From positions 1-26,416 of the forward strand of contig NVTJ01000028.1 of the NCBI GenBank assembly GCA_002401545.1: a stretch of 26,416 bases of DNA, read 5' to 3'. The position numbers and the translations under genes were made by a program. Below, piece by piece: positions 14,310-23,711 of the stretch. Below the pieces are notes generated by a model. That model had not been told where the DNA came from and did no database searches. It was given only the letters and a program-made list of their open reading frames with translations. The DNA is from Alphaproteobacteria bacterium (GTDB lineage Bacteria > Pseudomonadota > Alphaproteobacteria > Sphingomonadales > Emcibacteraceae). The stretch's first letter is position 1; each line of letters starts with the position of its first letter.

Positions 14310-14434
14310 AAACTCCCTTTGGACTTTCAGGATTTTGAATTCACAGGTAAATATGGTTAATACATGACAGGTTATTGAAGAAATTTGTTCATTATAATGA
14401 CTTATGGCAATAAATTATTAAGGGCTAACAACTA
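14310..14434 (+). other. Gap between fliH and fliN with possible internal promoter
   Basis: A 125-base AT-rich interval in an otherwise tight operon. It contains a perfect -10-like TATAAT (14393-14398) but no -35 at the right distance, and a TTAATAC half-site near 14357. No hairpin terminator is seen. An internal promoter for fliN is possible but not demonstrated. Confidence 0.25.
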
Positions 14435-14779
14435 ATGTCTGATACAGAAAATATGGATTGGCAGGAACTGGATAAAGATGGTGCCGCAACGGGCAGTGAT
14501 GATGCGGCACCGGACACCACAGAAAATGCGGAAACAGAGGGCGACCTTGAAGCCGTTTTTGATATACCGGTAAAAGTGTCCGCCGTCTTGGGCATAACCA
14601 AGCTGTCCGTAAGTCAGCTGCTGAAACTGGGACCGGGTTCTGTGGTGGAACTGGACCGCAAAGTGGGCGAGGCTATTGATATTTATGTGAATAACAGGCT
14701 CGTTGCCCGTGGTGAGGTCGTCCTGCTGGAAGAAAAGCTTGGCATCACCATGACAGAAATAATTAAAGGCAGCGAATGA
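14435..14779 (+). CDS. fliN: Flagellar motor switch protein FliN
   Basis: FliN forms the lower part of the C-ring and helps dock the FliH-FliI export complex. The protein has 114 residues: an acidic, variable N-terminal arm of about 40 residues (DGAATGSDDAAPDTTENAE), then a complete SpoA domain: VFDIPVKVSAVLGITKLSVS, QLLKLGPGSVVELDRKVGEA, IDIYVNNRLVARGEVVLLEE, KLGITMTEII. These are the canonical FliN strands. AAGGG lies about 10 bases before the ATG. motA follows after 28 bases. Confidence 0.95.
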   Translation: MSDTENMDWQELDKDGAATGSDDAAPDTTENAETEGDLEAVFDIPVKVSAVLGITKLSVSQLLKLGPGSVVELDRKVGEAIDIYVNNRLVARGEVVLLEEKLGITMTEIIKGSE

Positions 14780-14807
14780 ACCGGGGCTTAACGACAGGAA
14801 CAGGCAT

Positions 14808-15569
14808 GTGATTACACTTCTTGGAATATTGGTCGGATTTGGGTTGATCCTTACCGCTATGCTTTATGGCGGATCACCTATGGATTTTGTAAATATGCAG
14901 TCGGTCCTGATTGTTCTGGGCGGTACGATGGCGATTACGATTGTCAGTTTTTCCGTAAAAGACCTGAGGCAAATCCCCGGTGCCCTGTGGCGCCTGATGT
15001 CCTATACCCCCCATGAGCCTCAGGAAATAGGGGTTACCATGATCCAGATTGCCGAAAAAGCCCGCACCGGAGGTTTTGTCGCTCTGGAAAAAATCAGTAA
15101 ATCCTTTAATGACGAACCCTTCCTGCAAAAAGGTCTTGAATTGACCGTGGACGGGGCCAATGCCGAGGAAATAGAAAATATCCTGAAACAGGAAATCTAT
15201 TCAACCTCATCCATCCAGTCAAAAAGCGTTGACCTGTTACGCCGCTCGGCAGAGGTCGCTCCGGCCATGGGACTGATCGGCACATTGGTCGGACTGGTAC
15301 AGATGCTGGGCAACCTCAGCGACCCCAGCACCATCGGACCCGCCATGGCGGTGGCCCTGCTGACCACTTTCTATGGTGCCATTCTGGCCCATATGGTTTT
15401 GATCCCCCTGTCCACCAAAGCAGAAAGAAATTCCCATAATGAATCTACCCTGAATTTACTTTACCTCACTGGTGTTCTATCCATTGGACGCAAAGAAAAT
15501 CCCCGGCGTCTGGAAATGCAGCTTAACGCCATGTTGCCGCAAACAAACCGGATCAGCTATTATGACTAG
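14808..15569 (+). CDS. motA: Flagellar stator subunit MotA/PomA
   Basis: MotA and MotB form the ion-conducting stator in the inner membrane. The 253-residue length and sequence resemble the short MotA branch that includes PomA: N-terminal membrane helices (LLGILVGFGLILTAMLYGG, then SVLIVLGGTMAITIVSFSV), a cytoplasmic loop and the conserved pore-lining helices AAPAMGLIGT-type (here EVAPAMGLIGTLVGLVQMLG, then PAMAVALLTTFYGAILAHMV). The loop arginine and glutamate that touch FliG are expected around residues 85-95 (MIQIAEKARTGGFVALEK). The start is GTG at 14808; the overlapping ATG at 14806 runs straight into a stop. No motB lies next to it, which is unusual. The coupling ion, H+ or Na+, cannot be told from this alone. 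Confidence 0.88.
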   Translation: MITLLGILVGFGLILTAMLYGGSPMDFVNMQSVLIVLGGTMAITIVSFSVKDLRQIPGALWRLMSYTPHEPQEIGVTMIQIAEKARTGGFVALEKISKSFNDEPFLQKGLELTVDGANAEEIENILKQEIYSTSSIQSKSVDLLRRSAEVAPAMGLIGTLVGLVQMLGNLSDPSTIGPAMAVALLTTFYGAILAHMVLIPLSTKAERNSHNESTLNLLYLTGVLSIGRKENPRRLEMQLNAMLPQTNRISYYD

Positions 15570-15578
15570 GACTTTACC

Positions 15579-16952
<1,374 letters not shown>

Positions 16953-16992
16953 CATTATTTGACTCAAACAACATAAGAAACAATCACAGCTT

Positions 16993-19092
16993 ATGAGCGA
17001 TACGGCCACCAATGAAGCTTCCGCCAATACAGGATTTATGGGACAGTTAGCCCAGCGGTCCGACATCATTATGGCCATTGGTGTCGTTCTGATTTTGATC
17101 ATTCTGTTCCTGCCCATGCCGCCCTGGCTGCTGGACATCTCTCTGGCCATTTCCTTTACTTTCTCGGTTATGGTTCTGATGACCGTTCTGTTTATTCAGA
17201 CCCCGTTGGAATTCAACAGTTTCCCGACGGTGCTTTTGCTGACAACCATGCTGCGGCTGGCCCTCAATGTGGCTTCAACCCGTCTGATCCTGTCCAACGG
17301 CCATACGGGGCCAGCGGCCGCCGGACATGTGATTGAAGCCTTTGGCAATTTTATCATGGGCGGTAATTTTGTCATCGGCATCATCGTATTTTCCATCCTG
17401 CTGATCGTGAATTTCATGGTGATTACCAAAGGGTCCGGCAGGATTGCCGAGGTCGCCGCCCGTTTCTCTCTGGATGCCATGCCCGGCAAGCAGATGGCCA
17501 TTGATGCCGACCTGTCCTCTGGGTTGATTGATGAAGATGCGGCCCGAACCCGCCGGAAAAACCTGGAAGATGAAAGTACCTTTTTCGGCTCCATGGACGG
17601 GGCGGCCAAATATGTCAGGGGAGACGCCATTGCCGGGCTTTTGATTACCTTTATCAATATTATCGCCGGGATGATCATCGGCGTGGCCCAGAAGGGCATG
17701 TCTTTCGGCGAAGCGGCCAATACCTATACCCTGCTCACCGTGGGCGACGGGCTGGTCAGCCAGATTCCGGCCCTGATTGTCTCCACCGCCGCTGGTCTTC
17801 TGGTCACTAAAGCCGGAATATCCGGCCGGACAGATCAGGTCCTGTTCAAACAATTTGGTAATTATCCCCGTGCCCTGGGCGTCAGCGCAGGGATGCTGAT
17901 CTGTCTGTCCCTATTGCCCGGCATTCCTTTTCTGCCTTTTGCCAGTCTTGCCGCCCTGCTGGGGATTGCCACCATCGCCCTCACCCGCCAACAGGAAGAA
18001 CGCGCCGAAGCCAAACGACAGGCCGTCGGGGAAGAAGAACAGAAGGTAGAACATGTGGAGGAGCCGATCACCACCGCCCTGACTATTGACCCGATCCGCC
18101 TTGAACTGGGTTATGGCCTTCTGCCCCTGATCAATGATGATACCGGTATTCGCCTCACCGATCAGATCAGAGCCCTGCGCCGGCAACTGGCAACCGATAT
18201 GGGGTTTGTCATGCCATCGGTGCGCATATTGGATAATATGCAGCTCGCCGCCAACAGCTATGTCATCCGGCTGAAAGAAACCGATGCCGGTCAGGGCGAC
18301 ATCCGGCCCAATATGCTGCTGGTGATGGACCCGCGCGGCGAACCGGTGGCCCTGCCCGGTGAGGACACACTGGAACCAGCCTTCCAGTTGCCAGCCAAAT
18401 GGATTGAGAAAAACATGAAAGAGGAGGCGTCTTTCCGTGGTTATACAGTTGTCGATGCCGCCACCGTCATCACCACCCATATCACCGAGGTTATCAAGGA
18501 TAACATGCCGGAGCTGTTATCCTATGCCGAGGTAAAAAAATTACTGGACGATCTGGCCACAGAGCATCAAAAACTGGTCGCTGATCTGGTGCCTACCCTG
18601 ATCACCCAGAGCGGTGTGCAGCGGGTTCTGCAAAATCTGCTGGGTGAGAGAGTTTCCATCCGGGACCTGCCCACTATTCTGGAAGGCATAGCCGAAGCCT
18701 GTGGCTATACCCAGAATATTGTCATGATAACCGAACATGCCAGAACCCGTCTCGCCCGGCAAATCAGCTATGAAAATGCCAATCAGGACGGCGTTATTCC
18801 CCTGATTAACCTGTCACCGGAATGGGAGCAGGCCTTCATGGACAGCCTTGTGGGTGGCGGTGAGGAAAAACAGCTCGCCATGCCGCCCAGCCAGTTGCAG
18901 GAATTCATTGGCCTTGTGCGCATGACGTTCGAGGATCAGGCCCACGCCGGGGAATTGCCCATATTATTGACCAGCCCGATGATCCGCCCCTATGTCCGCT
19001 CCATCATTGAACGCTTTCGCCCTGCGACGGTGGTCATGTCACAGAATGAAGTTCATCCCAAAGTCAAAATCAGAACACTTGGTCAGATTTAA
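16993..19092 (+). CDS. flhA: Flagellar export gate protein FlhA
   Basis: FlhA is the largest inner-membrane part of the flagellar type III export gate; its cytoplasmic nonamer receives substrates and chaperones. The first 340 residues contain about eight membrane helices and the FHIPEP signature region (GRIAEVAARFSLDAMPGKQM, then AIDADLSSGLIDEDAARTRR). The C-terminal 350 residues form the soluble FlhA-C domain (IRLELGYGLLPLINDDTG, PELLSYAEVKKLLDDLATEH, LLGERVSIRDLPTILEGIAE, ending RPYVRSIIERF). The length of 699 is normal. The stop is 2 bases before the flhF start, which suggests coupling. Confidence 0.96.
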   Translation: MSDTATNEASANTGFMGQLAQRSDIIMAIGVVLILIILFLPMPPWLLDISLAISFTFSVMVLMTVLFIQTPLEFNSFPTVLLLTTMLRLALNVASTRLILSNGHTGPAAAGHVIEAFGNFIMGGNFVIGIIVFSILLIVNFMVITKGSGRIAEVAARFSLDAMPGKQMAIDADLSSGLIDEDAARTRRKNLEDESTFFGSMDGAAKYVRGDAIAGLLITFINIIAGMIIGVAQKGMSFGEAANTYTLLTVGDGLVSQIPALIVSTAAGLLVTKAGISGRTDQVLFKQFGNYPRALGVSAGMLICLSLLPGIPFLPFASLAALLGIATIALTRQQEERAEAKRQAVGEEEQKVEHVEEPITTALTIDPIRLELGYGLLPLINDDTGIRLTDQIRALRRQLATDMGFVMPSVRILDNMQLAANSYVIRLKETDAGQGDIRPNMLLVMDPRGEPVALPGEDTLEPAFQLPAKWIEKNMKEEASFRGYTVVDAATVITTHITEVIKDNMPELLSYAEVKKLLDDLATEHQKLVADLVPTLITQSGVQRVLQNLLGERVSIRDLPTILEGIAEACGYTQNIVMITEHARTRLARQISYENANQDGVIPLINLSPEWEQAFMDSLVGGGEEKQLAMPPSQLQEFIGLVRMTFEDQAHAGELPILLTSPMIRPYVRSIIERFRPATVVMSQNEVHPKVKIRTLGQI

Positions 19093-19094
19093 TT

Positions 19095-20147
19095 ATGCGG
19101 TTAAAGATATTCACAGCCGATAATATGAAAGCCGCCCTGGCACAGGTTCGGGAAGCGCTGGGCGATGACGCAATTATTATTAATAATGTGGAAGAAGACG
19201 GCAAAGTCAAAATCACCGCTGCCATAGAAATCCCCACAGCCCGCATAACCCGGCGCAGAACCCCGCCACCACAGCCAAAGCCAGCCCCGGTCCAAAGATC
19301 ACTGAAGGATCTGGAACAGGAAGACCATACTGATTCCATCAACCTGTCTTATTTTCTCGCCCACCACGGTATAGAGAAAACCATGATGCGGCGTATATTG
19401 GAAACGGCGGCCTCCTTCGACGAAGACAGTAATATCAAAGCCTTGGCAAAAGCACTTGATATTATGTTTCATTTCAGCCCCCTCCGAAATGACTATCAGA
19501 ACCGGCCCGTTATGCTGGTGGGGCCGCCCGGGGTGGGCAAAACCGTCACCACAGCCAAACTTACCAGTCAGGCGGTATTGTCCGGTCAGACGGTCCGCCT
19601 GATCAATACCGACATAATCCGCACCGGCGGCACTGCCCAGCTTGAAGGTTACGCGCAAGTCCTGAAAACCACGGTGATTGAAGCCTCTGAACCGGACCTT
19701 CTGTCCGCCGCTATTGAAACCAATAGACAGCCCCATGAACTGGTCATCATTGATACCATGGGATATAATCCCTTTAACTGTGATGAAATGGCCGAGCTGC
19801 ATCGCTTTATTGCCGCCTGTGATGTGGAACCAATATTGGTCGTCTCGGCGGGCAGTGATCCCGTTGAAGCCCAGGAAATCGCGGAAACCTACATGAACCT
19901 CGGGGTCCGGCGGTTTATCGCAACCCGTCTTGACGTTGCCCGACGGTACGGCAGCCTGCTGGCCACGGCCGCCTCCATGGACCTTGCCCTTGCCGGAGTT
20001 AGCATCACACCCTATCTTGCCAAGGGCATTGAACAGATCAATGCCACAAGCCTTGCCCGGCTGCTAACTCGTATTCCCGACCGGAAAATTTTTGTTCCGC
20101 CAAAAAAGAACCGTATAAAGAAGGTAAAAAAACATGACACCCCGTGA
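19095..20147 (+). CDS. flhF: Flagellar placement GTPase FlhF
   Basis: FlhF is an SRP-type GTPase that marks the cell pole for flagellar assembly. The N-terminal B domain (RLKIFTADNMKAALAQVREA, LGDDAIIINNVEEDGKVKI) is followed by a Pro/Lys-rich link (TPPPQPKPAPVQ) and the NG domain: P-loop GPPGVGKTVTTAKL at about 143, TDIIRTGGTAQLEGYA near 172, DTMG (G3) at about 220 and TRLD (G4) at about 277. The usual G4 is TKLD; lysine to arginine is a mild change seen in some homologues. The length of 350 is on the short side. It overlaps flhG by 14 bases, typical of translational coupling. Confidence 0.93.
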   Translation: MRLKIFTADNMKAALAQVREALGDDAIIINNVEEDGKVKITAAIEIPTARITRRRTPPPQPKPAPVQRSLKDLEQEDHTDSINLSYFLAHHGIEKTMMRRILETAASFDEDSNIKALAKALDIMFHFSPLRNDYQNRPVMLVGPPGVGKTVTTAKLTSQAVLSGQTVRLINTDIIRTGGTAQLEGYAQVLKTTVIEASEPDLLSAAIETNRQPHELVIIDTMGYNPFNCDEMAELHRFIAACDVEPILVVSAGSDPVEAQEIAETYMNLGVRRFIATRLDVARRYGSLLATAASMDLALAGVSITPYLAKGIEQINATSLARLLTRIPDRKIFVPPKKNRIKKVKKHDTP

Positions 20148-20892
20148 AACTGCTGCCGCCAGAATTATCACTGTTGCTTCGGGCAAGGGTGGTGTTGGCA
20201 AAACCTGGGTTTCAACCACGCTCTCTCATCTGTTCGCCAGTCAGGGCAAACGCGTATTGCTGTTTGATGGCGACCTGGGCCTTGCCAATGTGGATATTCA
20301 ACTGGGCCTCATTCCACAGGTTGATCTGGGACAGGTTTTATCCGGGGCCATCCCCCTGAACAAGGCCATTACCCGCTTTAAGGCCGGTTCGGGCGGATTT
20401 GACATTATTTCCGGCCAGTCCGGGTCCGGAACCCTGGCGTCCCTGAAAAAAGACAAGCTCATAGCACTGGGCCGGGATCTGGTTCAATTATCACAGGCCT
20501 ATGACCTGACCATCATGGATCTGGGGGCCGGGGTGGAAACATCGGTCATGACACTTTGCCAAAGCGCTGACCGGATTATTGTGGTGGTGACCGCTGATCC
20601 CACATCACTGACCGATGCCTATGCCTTCATCAAAATAAATCATATGCGCTCCCCCAAAATGAATCTGGCCATTCTGGTCAATATGGTTGAAGACCGCCAT
20701 GAGGGCAAACGGACTTACGCAACCTTGAAAAAAGTCTGCGAAAATTTTCTGGGGTTCACCCCGGATTATCTTGGATCTGTGCGCCGTGACAGTCAAGTCG
20801 TTGATGCCATTCGCCATCAAAAACCGCTGATGCAACGCCATCCCAAAGCCTGCGCCGGGGAAGATATGGTGGAAATCGCCAAAAGGGTGTAA
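20134..20892 (+). CDS. flhG: MinD-like ATPase FlhG (FleN/MotR)
   Basis: FlhG limits flagellum number and stimulates FlhF GTPase in polar flagellates. The deviant Walker A, GKGGVGKT, lies at residues 17-24, followed by LLFDGDLGLANVDIQLGL (switch I and Walker A' region), LTIMDLGAGVETSVMTL (switch II) and the MinD-family helix VTADPTSLTDAYAFIK. At 252 residues it is short at the front: only 10 residues precede the first strand, and no DQAxxLR FlhF-activating helix is present. The ATG at 20134 has GAAGG 8 bases ahead and overlaps the flhF end. The C-terminal amphipathic membrane helix is also not obvious. Confidence 0.92.
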   Translation: MTPRETAAARIITVASGKGGVGKTWVSTTLSHLFASQGKRVLLFDGDLGLANVDIQLGLIPQVDLGQVLSGAIPLNKAITRFKAGSGGFDIISGQSGSGTLASLKKDKLIALGRDLVQLSQAYDLTIMDLGAGVETSVMTLCQSADRIIVVVTADPTSLTDAYAFIKINHMRSPKMNLAILVNMVEDRHEGKRTYATLKKVCENFLGFTPDYLGSVRRDSQVVDAIRHQKPLMQRHPKACAGEDMVEIAKRV

Positions 20893-20901
20893 CATGATAC
20901 T

Positions 20902-23118
20902 ATGAGCGAAATTGATGGCCCCTCAAATATCCCCCTCCATACGGGCGAAGGTGCGACCCGGGTAACCCGGACGTCCACCACGTCAGACGATAGTTCAACC
21001 GGCCAGCAATCCACCGATAAAAAGGCCAATACGCCGGAAAAAGCGGTGGAAGGCACGGAACGACCTGCCGCCCATGAAACGGCTGTGACCCTTGCCACCA
21101 GCCTGTCCAACCTTGAAGCCGGCAACCGGATTACGGCAAATTATCAGGGAATAGATGCCCAGAACCGCCCGCTGATCCGCTCTGAAACCGGAACCTATGT
21201 GGTTAAATCTGACATAGTTCACCAGCAGGATATTGACAAAATTCCGCAGGGTGCCACGCTGGAAATAAAAATATTAAAGGTGGAACGGGAGATTGAAGCC
21301 CGGCTTGTTTACCGGGACCCGGCACCGGCAAAAACCACATTGACGCCTTTGTCAATCCCGGTCACTCTGGAGCTTACCGGACTTGGCAACATGCCACCAA
21401 AAATCAGGGTAACGGCCGGACCGGATGGTCTGCCCCTTGATGAACAGCAAATACCCTACCGGGCAGCAGCACTTTACCGGGCGGAACATATCGCCCGGGA
21501 AAGCGCAAGTAAACTGAAAGAACTGCCGTTACCCGCGACAACAACCAATTATACCCTGTATGAAAAAGCTGTTCCGCCACAGGGACGCCCGGCCATCATC
21601 CGCTCGTCCATTGCCGGGAATGCCTTCATCGCCCAGGAACAGTCGGCCAAGCCGGCGCAGGCCCCAAATACAGAGAATATAAAAACCACAGCCAGCCCCC
21701 TGACCACAGATGTTGCGAAGCTCCTGCATAAAAACACTTTGGCAACCGTGATCAAGAATATTCCAAAAGCGGCTGTGGATCTTCCTGAAATTGTTCGCCA
21801 GCATCTTGGCCCCACGGCGCCGCTGGATAACCTTAAGGCCGGCAGCAATTTTACCCTGCGCATCAATTCCATCGCTATTCCGCATATTCAGACCATTGCC
21901 GCCGGAACACCGGCCATACAGCCGGAGAGGACAACTTCCCCGGTTTCACAAAGTCAAAAACCACTTGCCACGCCGGAATTTTCTGGAATTATTATCGCGC
22001 CCGGACAACATATTCTGAACCATACCCATAAAACCGGGACGACAGACACCCACCGGCCTCCCCCGGCCAATCGCCAATATCCCAACCGTTATGATGCCTC
22101 ATCATTCACCAGACCCCAACGGGAAAGCACATTGATAACACTCTATGTGGCAACGCCGGTTTCAGTGATAAAATTCCAGAGCCCCATAGAATTAAAACCG
22201 GGAACCGTGATTAATTTCTCTTTACCGGAACAATCAGACGACTCAAAAAAGCCGGAATTGCCCGTGAGCCACCCTGCGGCACAGAAAACGGCAGCAAAAC
22301 CCCCGCCCGACGTCATAACAACCAGGCCCGCGCAGGAAAGCCAGGCAACAGAATGGACCGCGACTTCACTGCTGACCCGGCCCACACTGCCGTTGGAACT
22401 GCCGCCGCAACCGCTGGAGGATTTCACCCGCAACTGGCAGTCCCTGAGCCAGATTTTATCCGTACTTCCGGTGGCGGATAACAGCAATATGCCCCAAACC
22501 CTGAACAACAGATTGCCCGGCGTGCAGAATTCCGGCCAGATGACATCGGCCATGATATTCTTCCTCGCCGCCATGGGGGCAAAAAGTCCGGCAAGGATAT
22601 GGCTTGGACCGGAAATAACCCAGCAACTGGAAAAATCCGGGCAGGGAAAACTGCTGACGATGCTGGATAATGATATGCAGCGGATTTTCAGACTGGGCGC
22701 AGAAACCCCGGTGAATGAATGGCGTCCCGCCCTGATTCCCCTGCAAATTGGCGGCGATGTAAATGCCATTCCCATTCTGACCCGACAAGTCCCGGGGGAA
22801 GACAGCAAAGGAAAAAATACCGCTGATGAGGACGAGGATGATGAAAAAATCTCCGCCACCCGTTTCATCGTCGAACTTGACCTGAGCCGAATTGGCCCCC
22901 TGCAGGTGGATGGTTTGCTCAAAGAGAAGAGGCTCAATATCATCATCCGGTCAAAAATTATTCTGCCACCACAAATGCAGCAAAAAATGATATCCATGTT
23001 CACCGCCGCTCTTGAAATCAGTGGCTATAACGGCGATCTGCAGTTCAGGAACCATATGCAGCCTGACATCTCGGTCCGGGATATAATCAACCAGAAAATT
23101 CATATGGCACGGTCATAA
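20902..23118 (+). CDS. Large FliK-C-like protein of the flagellar operon, function unknown
   Basis: A 738-residue protein encoded 9 bases after flhG. Its N-terminus is polar and low in complexity (Thr/Ser/Glu, residues 1-65), then comes a small beta-rich region (NRITANYQGIDAQNRPLIRS, then IPQGATLEIKILKVE). The middle, to about 520, is Pro/Thr/Ala-rich and probably unfolded. A folded C-terminal part begins with SAMIFFLAAMGAKSPARIWL and ends with RFIVELDLSRIGPLQVDGLL, KEKRLNIIIRSKIILPP and AALEISGYNGDLQFR. The V-x-L-x-LSR-x-GPLQ-x-D strand pattern resembles the C-terminal Flg_hook domain of FliK, so this may be a second FliK-like protein or a distant relative. No signal peptide or membrane helix is seen. 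The nearest ribosome-site-like run (AAAGGG) is far from the ATG, so coupling to flhG is likely. Confidence 0.7.
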   Translation: MSEIDGPSNIPLHTGEGATRVTRTSTTSDDSSTGQQSTDKKANTPEKAVEGTERPAAHETAVTLATSLSNLEAGNRITANYQGIDAQNRPLIRSETGTYVVKSDIVHQQDIDKIPQGATLEIKILKVEREIEARLVYRDPAPAKTTLTPLSIPVTLELTGLGNMPPKIRVTAGPDGLPLDEQQIPYRAAALYRAEHIARESASKLKELPLPATTTNYTLYEKAVPPQGRPAIIRSSIAGNAFIAQEQSAKPAQAPNTENIKTTASPLTTDVAKLLHKNTLATVIKNIPKAAVDLPEIVRQHLGPTAPLDNLKAGSNFTLRINSIAIPHIQTIAAGTPAIQPERTTSPVSQSQKPLATPEFSGIIIAPGQHILNHTHKTGTTDTHRPPPANRQYPNRYDASSFTRPQRESTLITLYVATPVSVIKFQSPIELKPGTVINFSLPEQSDDSKKPELPVSHPAAQKTAAKPPPDVITTRPAQESQATEWTATSLLTRPTLPLELPPQPLEDFTRNWQSLSQILSVLPVADNSNMPQTLNNRLPGVQNSGQMTSAMIFFLAAMGAKSPARIWLGPEITQQLEKSGQGKLLTMLDNDMQRIFRLGAETPVNEWRPALIPLQIGGDVNAIPILTRQVPGEDSKGKNTADEDEDDEKISATRFIVELDLSRIGPLQVDGLLKEKRLNIIIRSKIILPPQMQQKMISMFTAALEISGYNGDLQFRNHMQPDISVRDIINQKIHMARS

Positions 23119-23128
23119 AAGGAGCCCC

Positions 23129-23515
23129 ATGACAATTTCTTCAAAAGAGGCGCTGTCCTCCCTTCCCAACCCTTACCGGAACAAGACATATACCGTCTCA
23201 ATCACTCAGGAGATTACACCGGGCGAACAGATTTTTCTGTTTGGCTTGCGCTATGTGCCCGACAAATTGTTGCTGGACCATGATGGTCTGTCAGAGTATC
23301 TGGAACAGATTCTGACCTGCCGTTCCGCAAAAACAGAAATACTGATTCACGATATTCTGGAAGATATCATGGATCAGATTATCCCTAAATGGATCGAAGT
23401 GTATTTGAGCCAAAAGCAAAATAAATTTGGCCAGAATCTGCTGATCACCGTGGAAGACCGCCAGCCGGGGTGGAAAGATGACTTAATGTTATCCCGACTT
23501 CCGGCTATTTTCTGA
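23129..23515 (+). CDS. Conserved-looking small protein, last gene of the flagellar operon
   Basis: A 128-residue soluble protein, 10 bases after the FliK-C-like gene, with AGGAG at 23120-23124 ahead of its ATG. Visible features: NPYRNKTYTVSI near residue 14, an acidic helical middle (LSEYLEQILTCRSAKTEILI, HDILEDIMDQIIPKWIEVYL) and a C-terminal strand and tail LLITVEDRQPGWKDDLMLSR. I do not know its function. The close spacing makes it a probable partner of the preceding protein. The NPYxxKxY start recalls QueF only superficially; QueF's catalytic cysteine region is absent. It is certain enough as a gene from its ribosome site, codon use and operon position. Confidence 0.7.
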   Translation: MTISSKEALSSLPNPYRNKTYTVSITQEITPGEQIFLFGLRYVPDKLLLDHDGLSEYLEQILTCRSAKTEILIHDILEDIMDQIIPKWIEVYLSQKQNKFGQNLLITVEDRQPGWKDDLMLSRLPAIF

Positions 23516-23541
23516 TATCACCCCGAAAACAGGAAATATTA

Positions 23542-23576
23542 TGTTTCAAAATGAGACATAAGTGTCAGCTTTTTTT
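23542..23576 (+). terminator. Weak candidate terminator at the end of the fliF-to-23515 operon
   Basis: TGTTTC (23542-23547) can pair with GAGACA (23553-23558), one G-U pair included, around the loop AAAAT; a seven-T run begins 12 bases later (23570-23576). An alternative fold, GACA-TAAG-TGTC (23555-23566), sits nearer the T-run. Both stems are short, so termination would be inefficient; the second repeat could instead be an activator site about 90 bases upstream of the next sigma-54 promoter. Confidence 0.35.
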
Positions 23577-23654
23577 ACAATGACCGTGATTAATATATTT
23601 TAACTATTTTTTTTATTGTTATGATTCAATATGTTAGGAAGAAAACGACACATC

Positions 23655-23670
23655 TGGCATACCACTTGCT
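23655..23670 (+). promoter_or_regulatory. Sigma-54 (-24/-12) promoter for the PEP-CTERM gene
   Basis: TGGCATACCACTTGCT fits TGGCACG-N4-TTGCW closely, with GG and GC 10 bases apart. The predicted start is near 23681, about 30 bases before the ATG at 23712. An inverted repeat CTTAGT-C-ACTAAG (23669-23681) covers the -12 edge and the start point. Candidate activators are FlbD (encoded in the window) or a PrsR-type regulator, known to work with RpoN on PEP-CTERM genes in exosortase bacteria. Confidence 0.75.
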
Positions 23671-23711
23671 TAGTCACTAAGTAACGAATAATAGTATTGT
23701 TGGAATGTGAA

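Noticed and set aside
22143..23003. 286-codon open frame on the minus strand
   Set aside because: It lies wholly inside the FliK-C-like gene, has Ser/Cys/Gly-rich sequence with no family features, and has no ribosome site; it is a shadow frame.
23129..23515. QueF (preQ0 reductase) for the 128-residue protein
   Set aside because: Only the NPYxxKxY-like start is similar; the catalytic cysteine region and the rest of the fold are absent.
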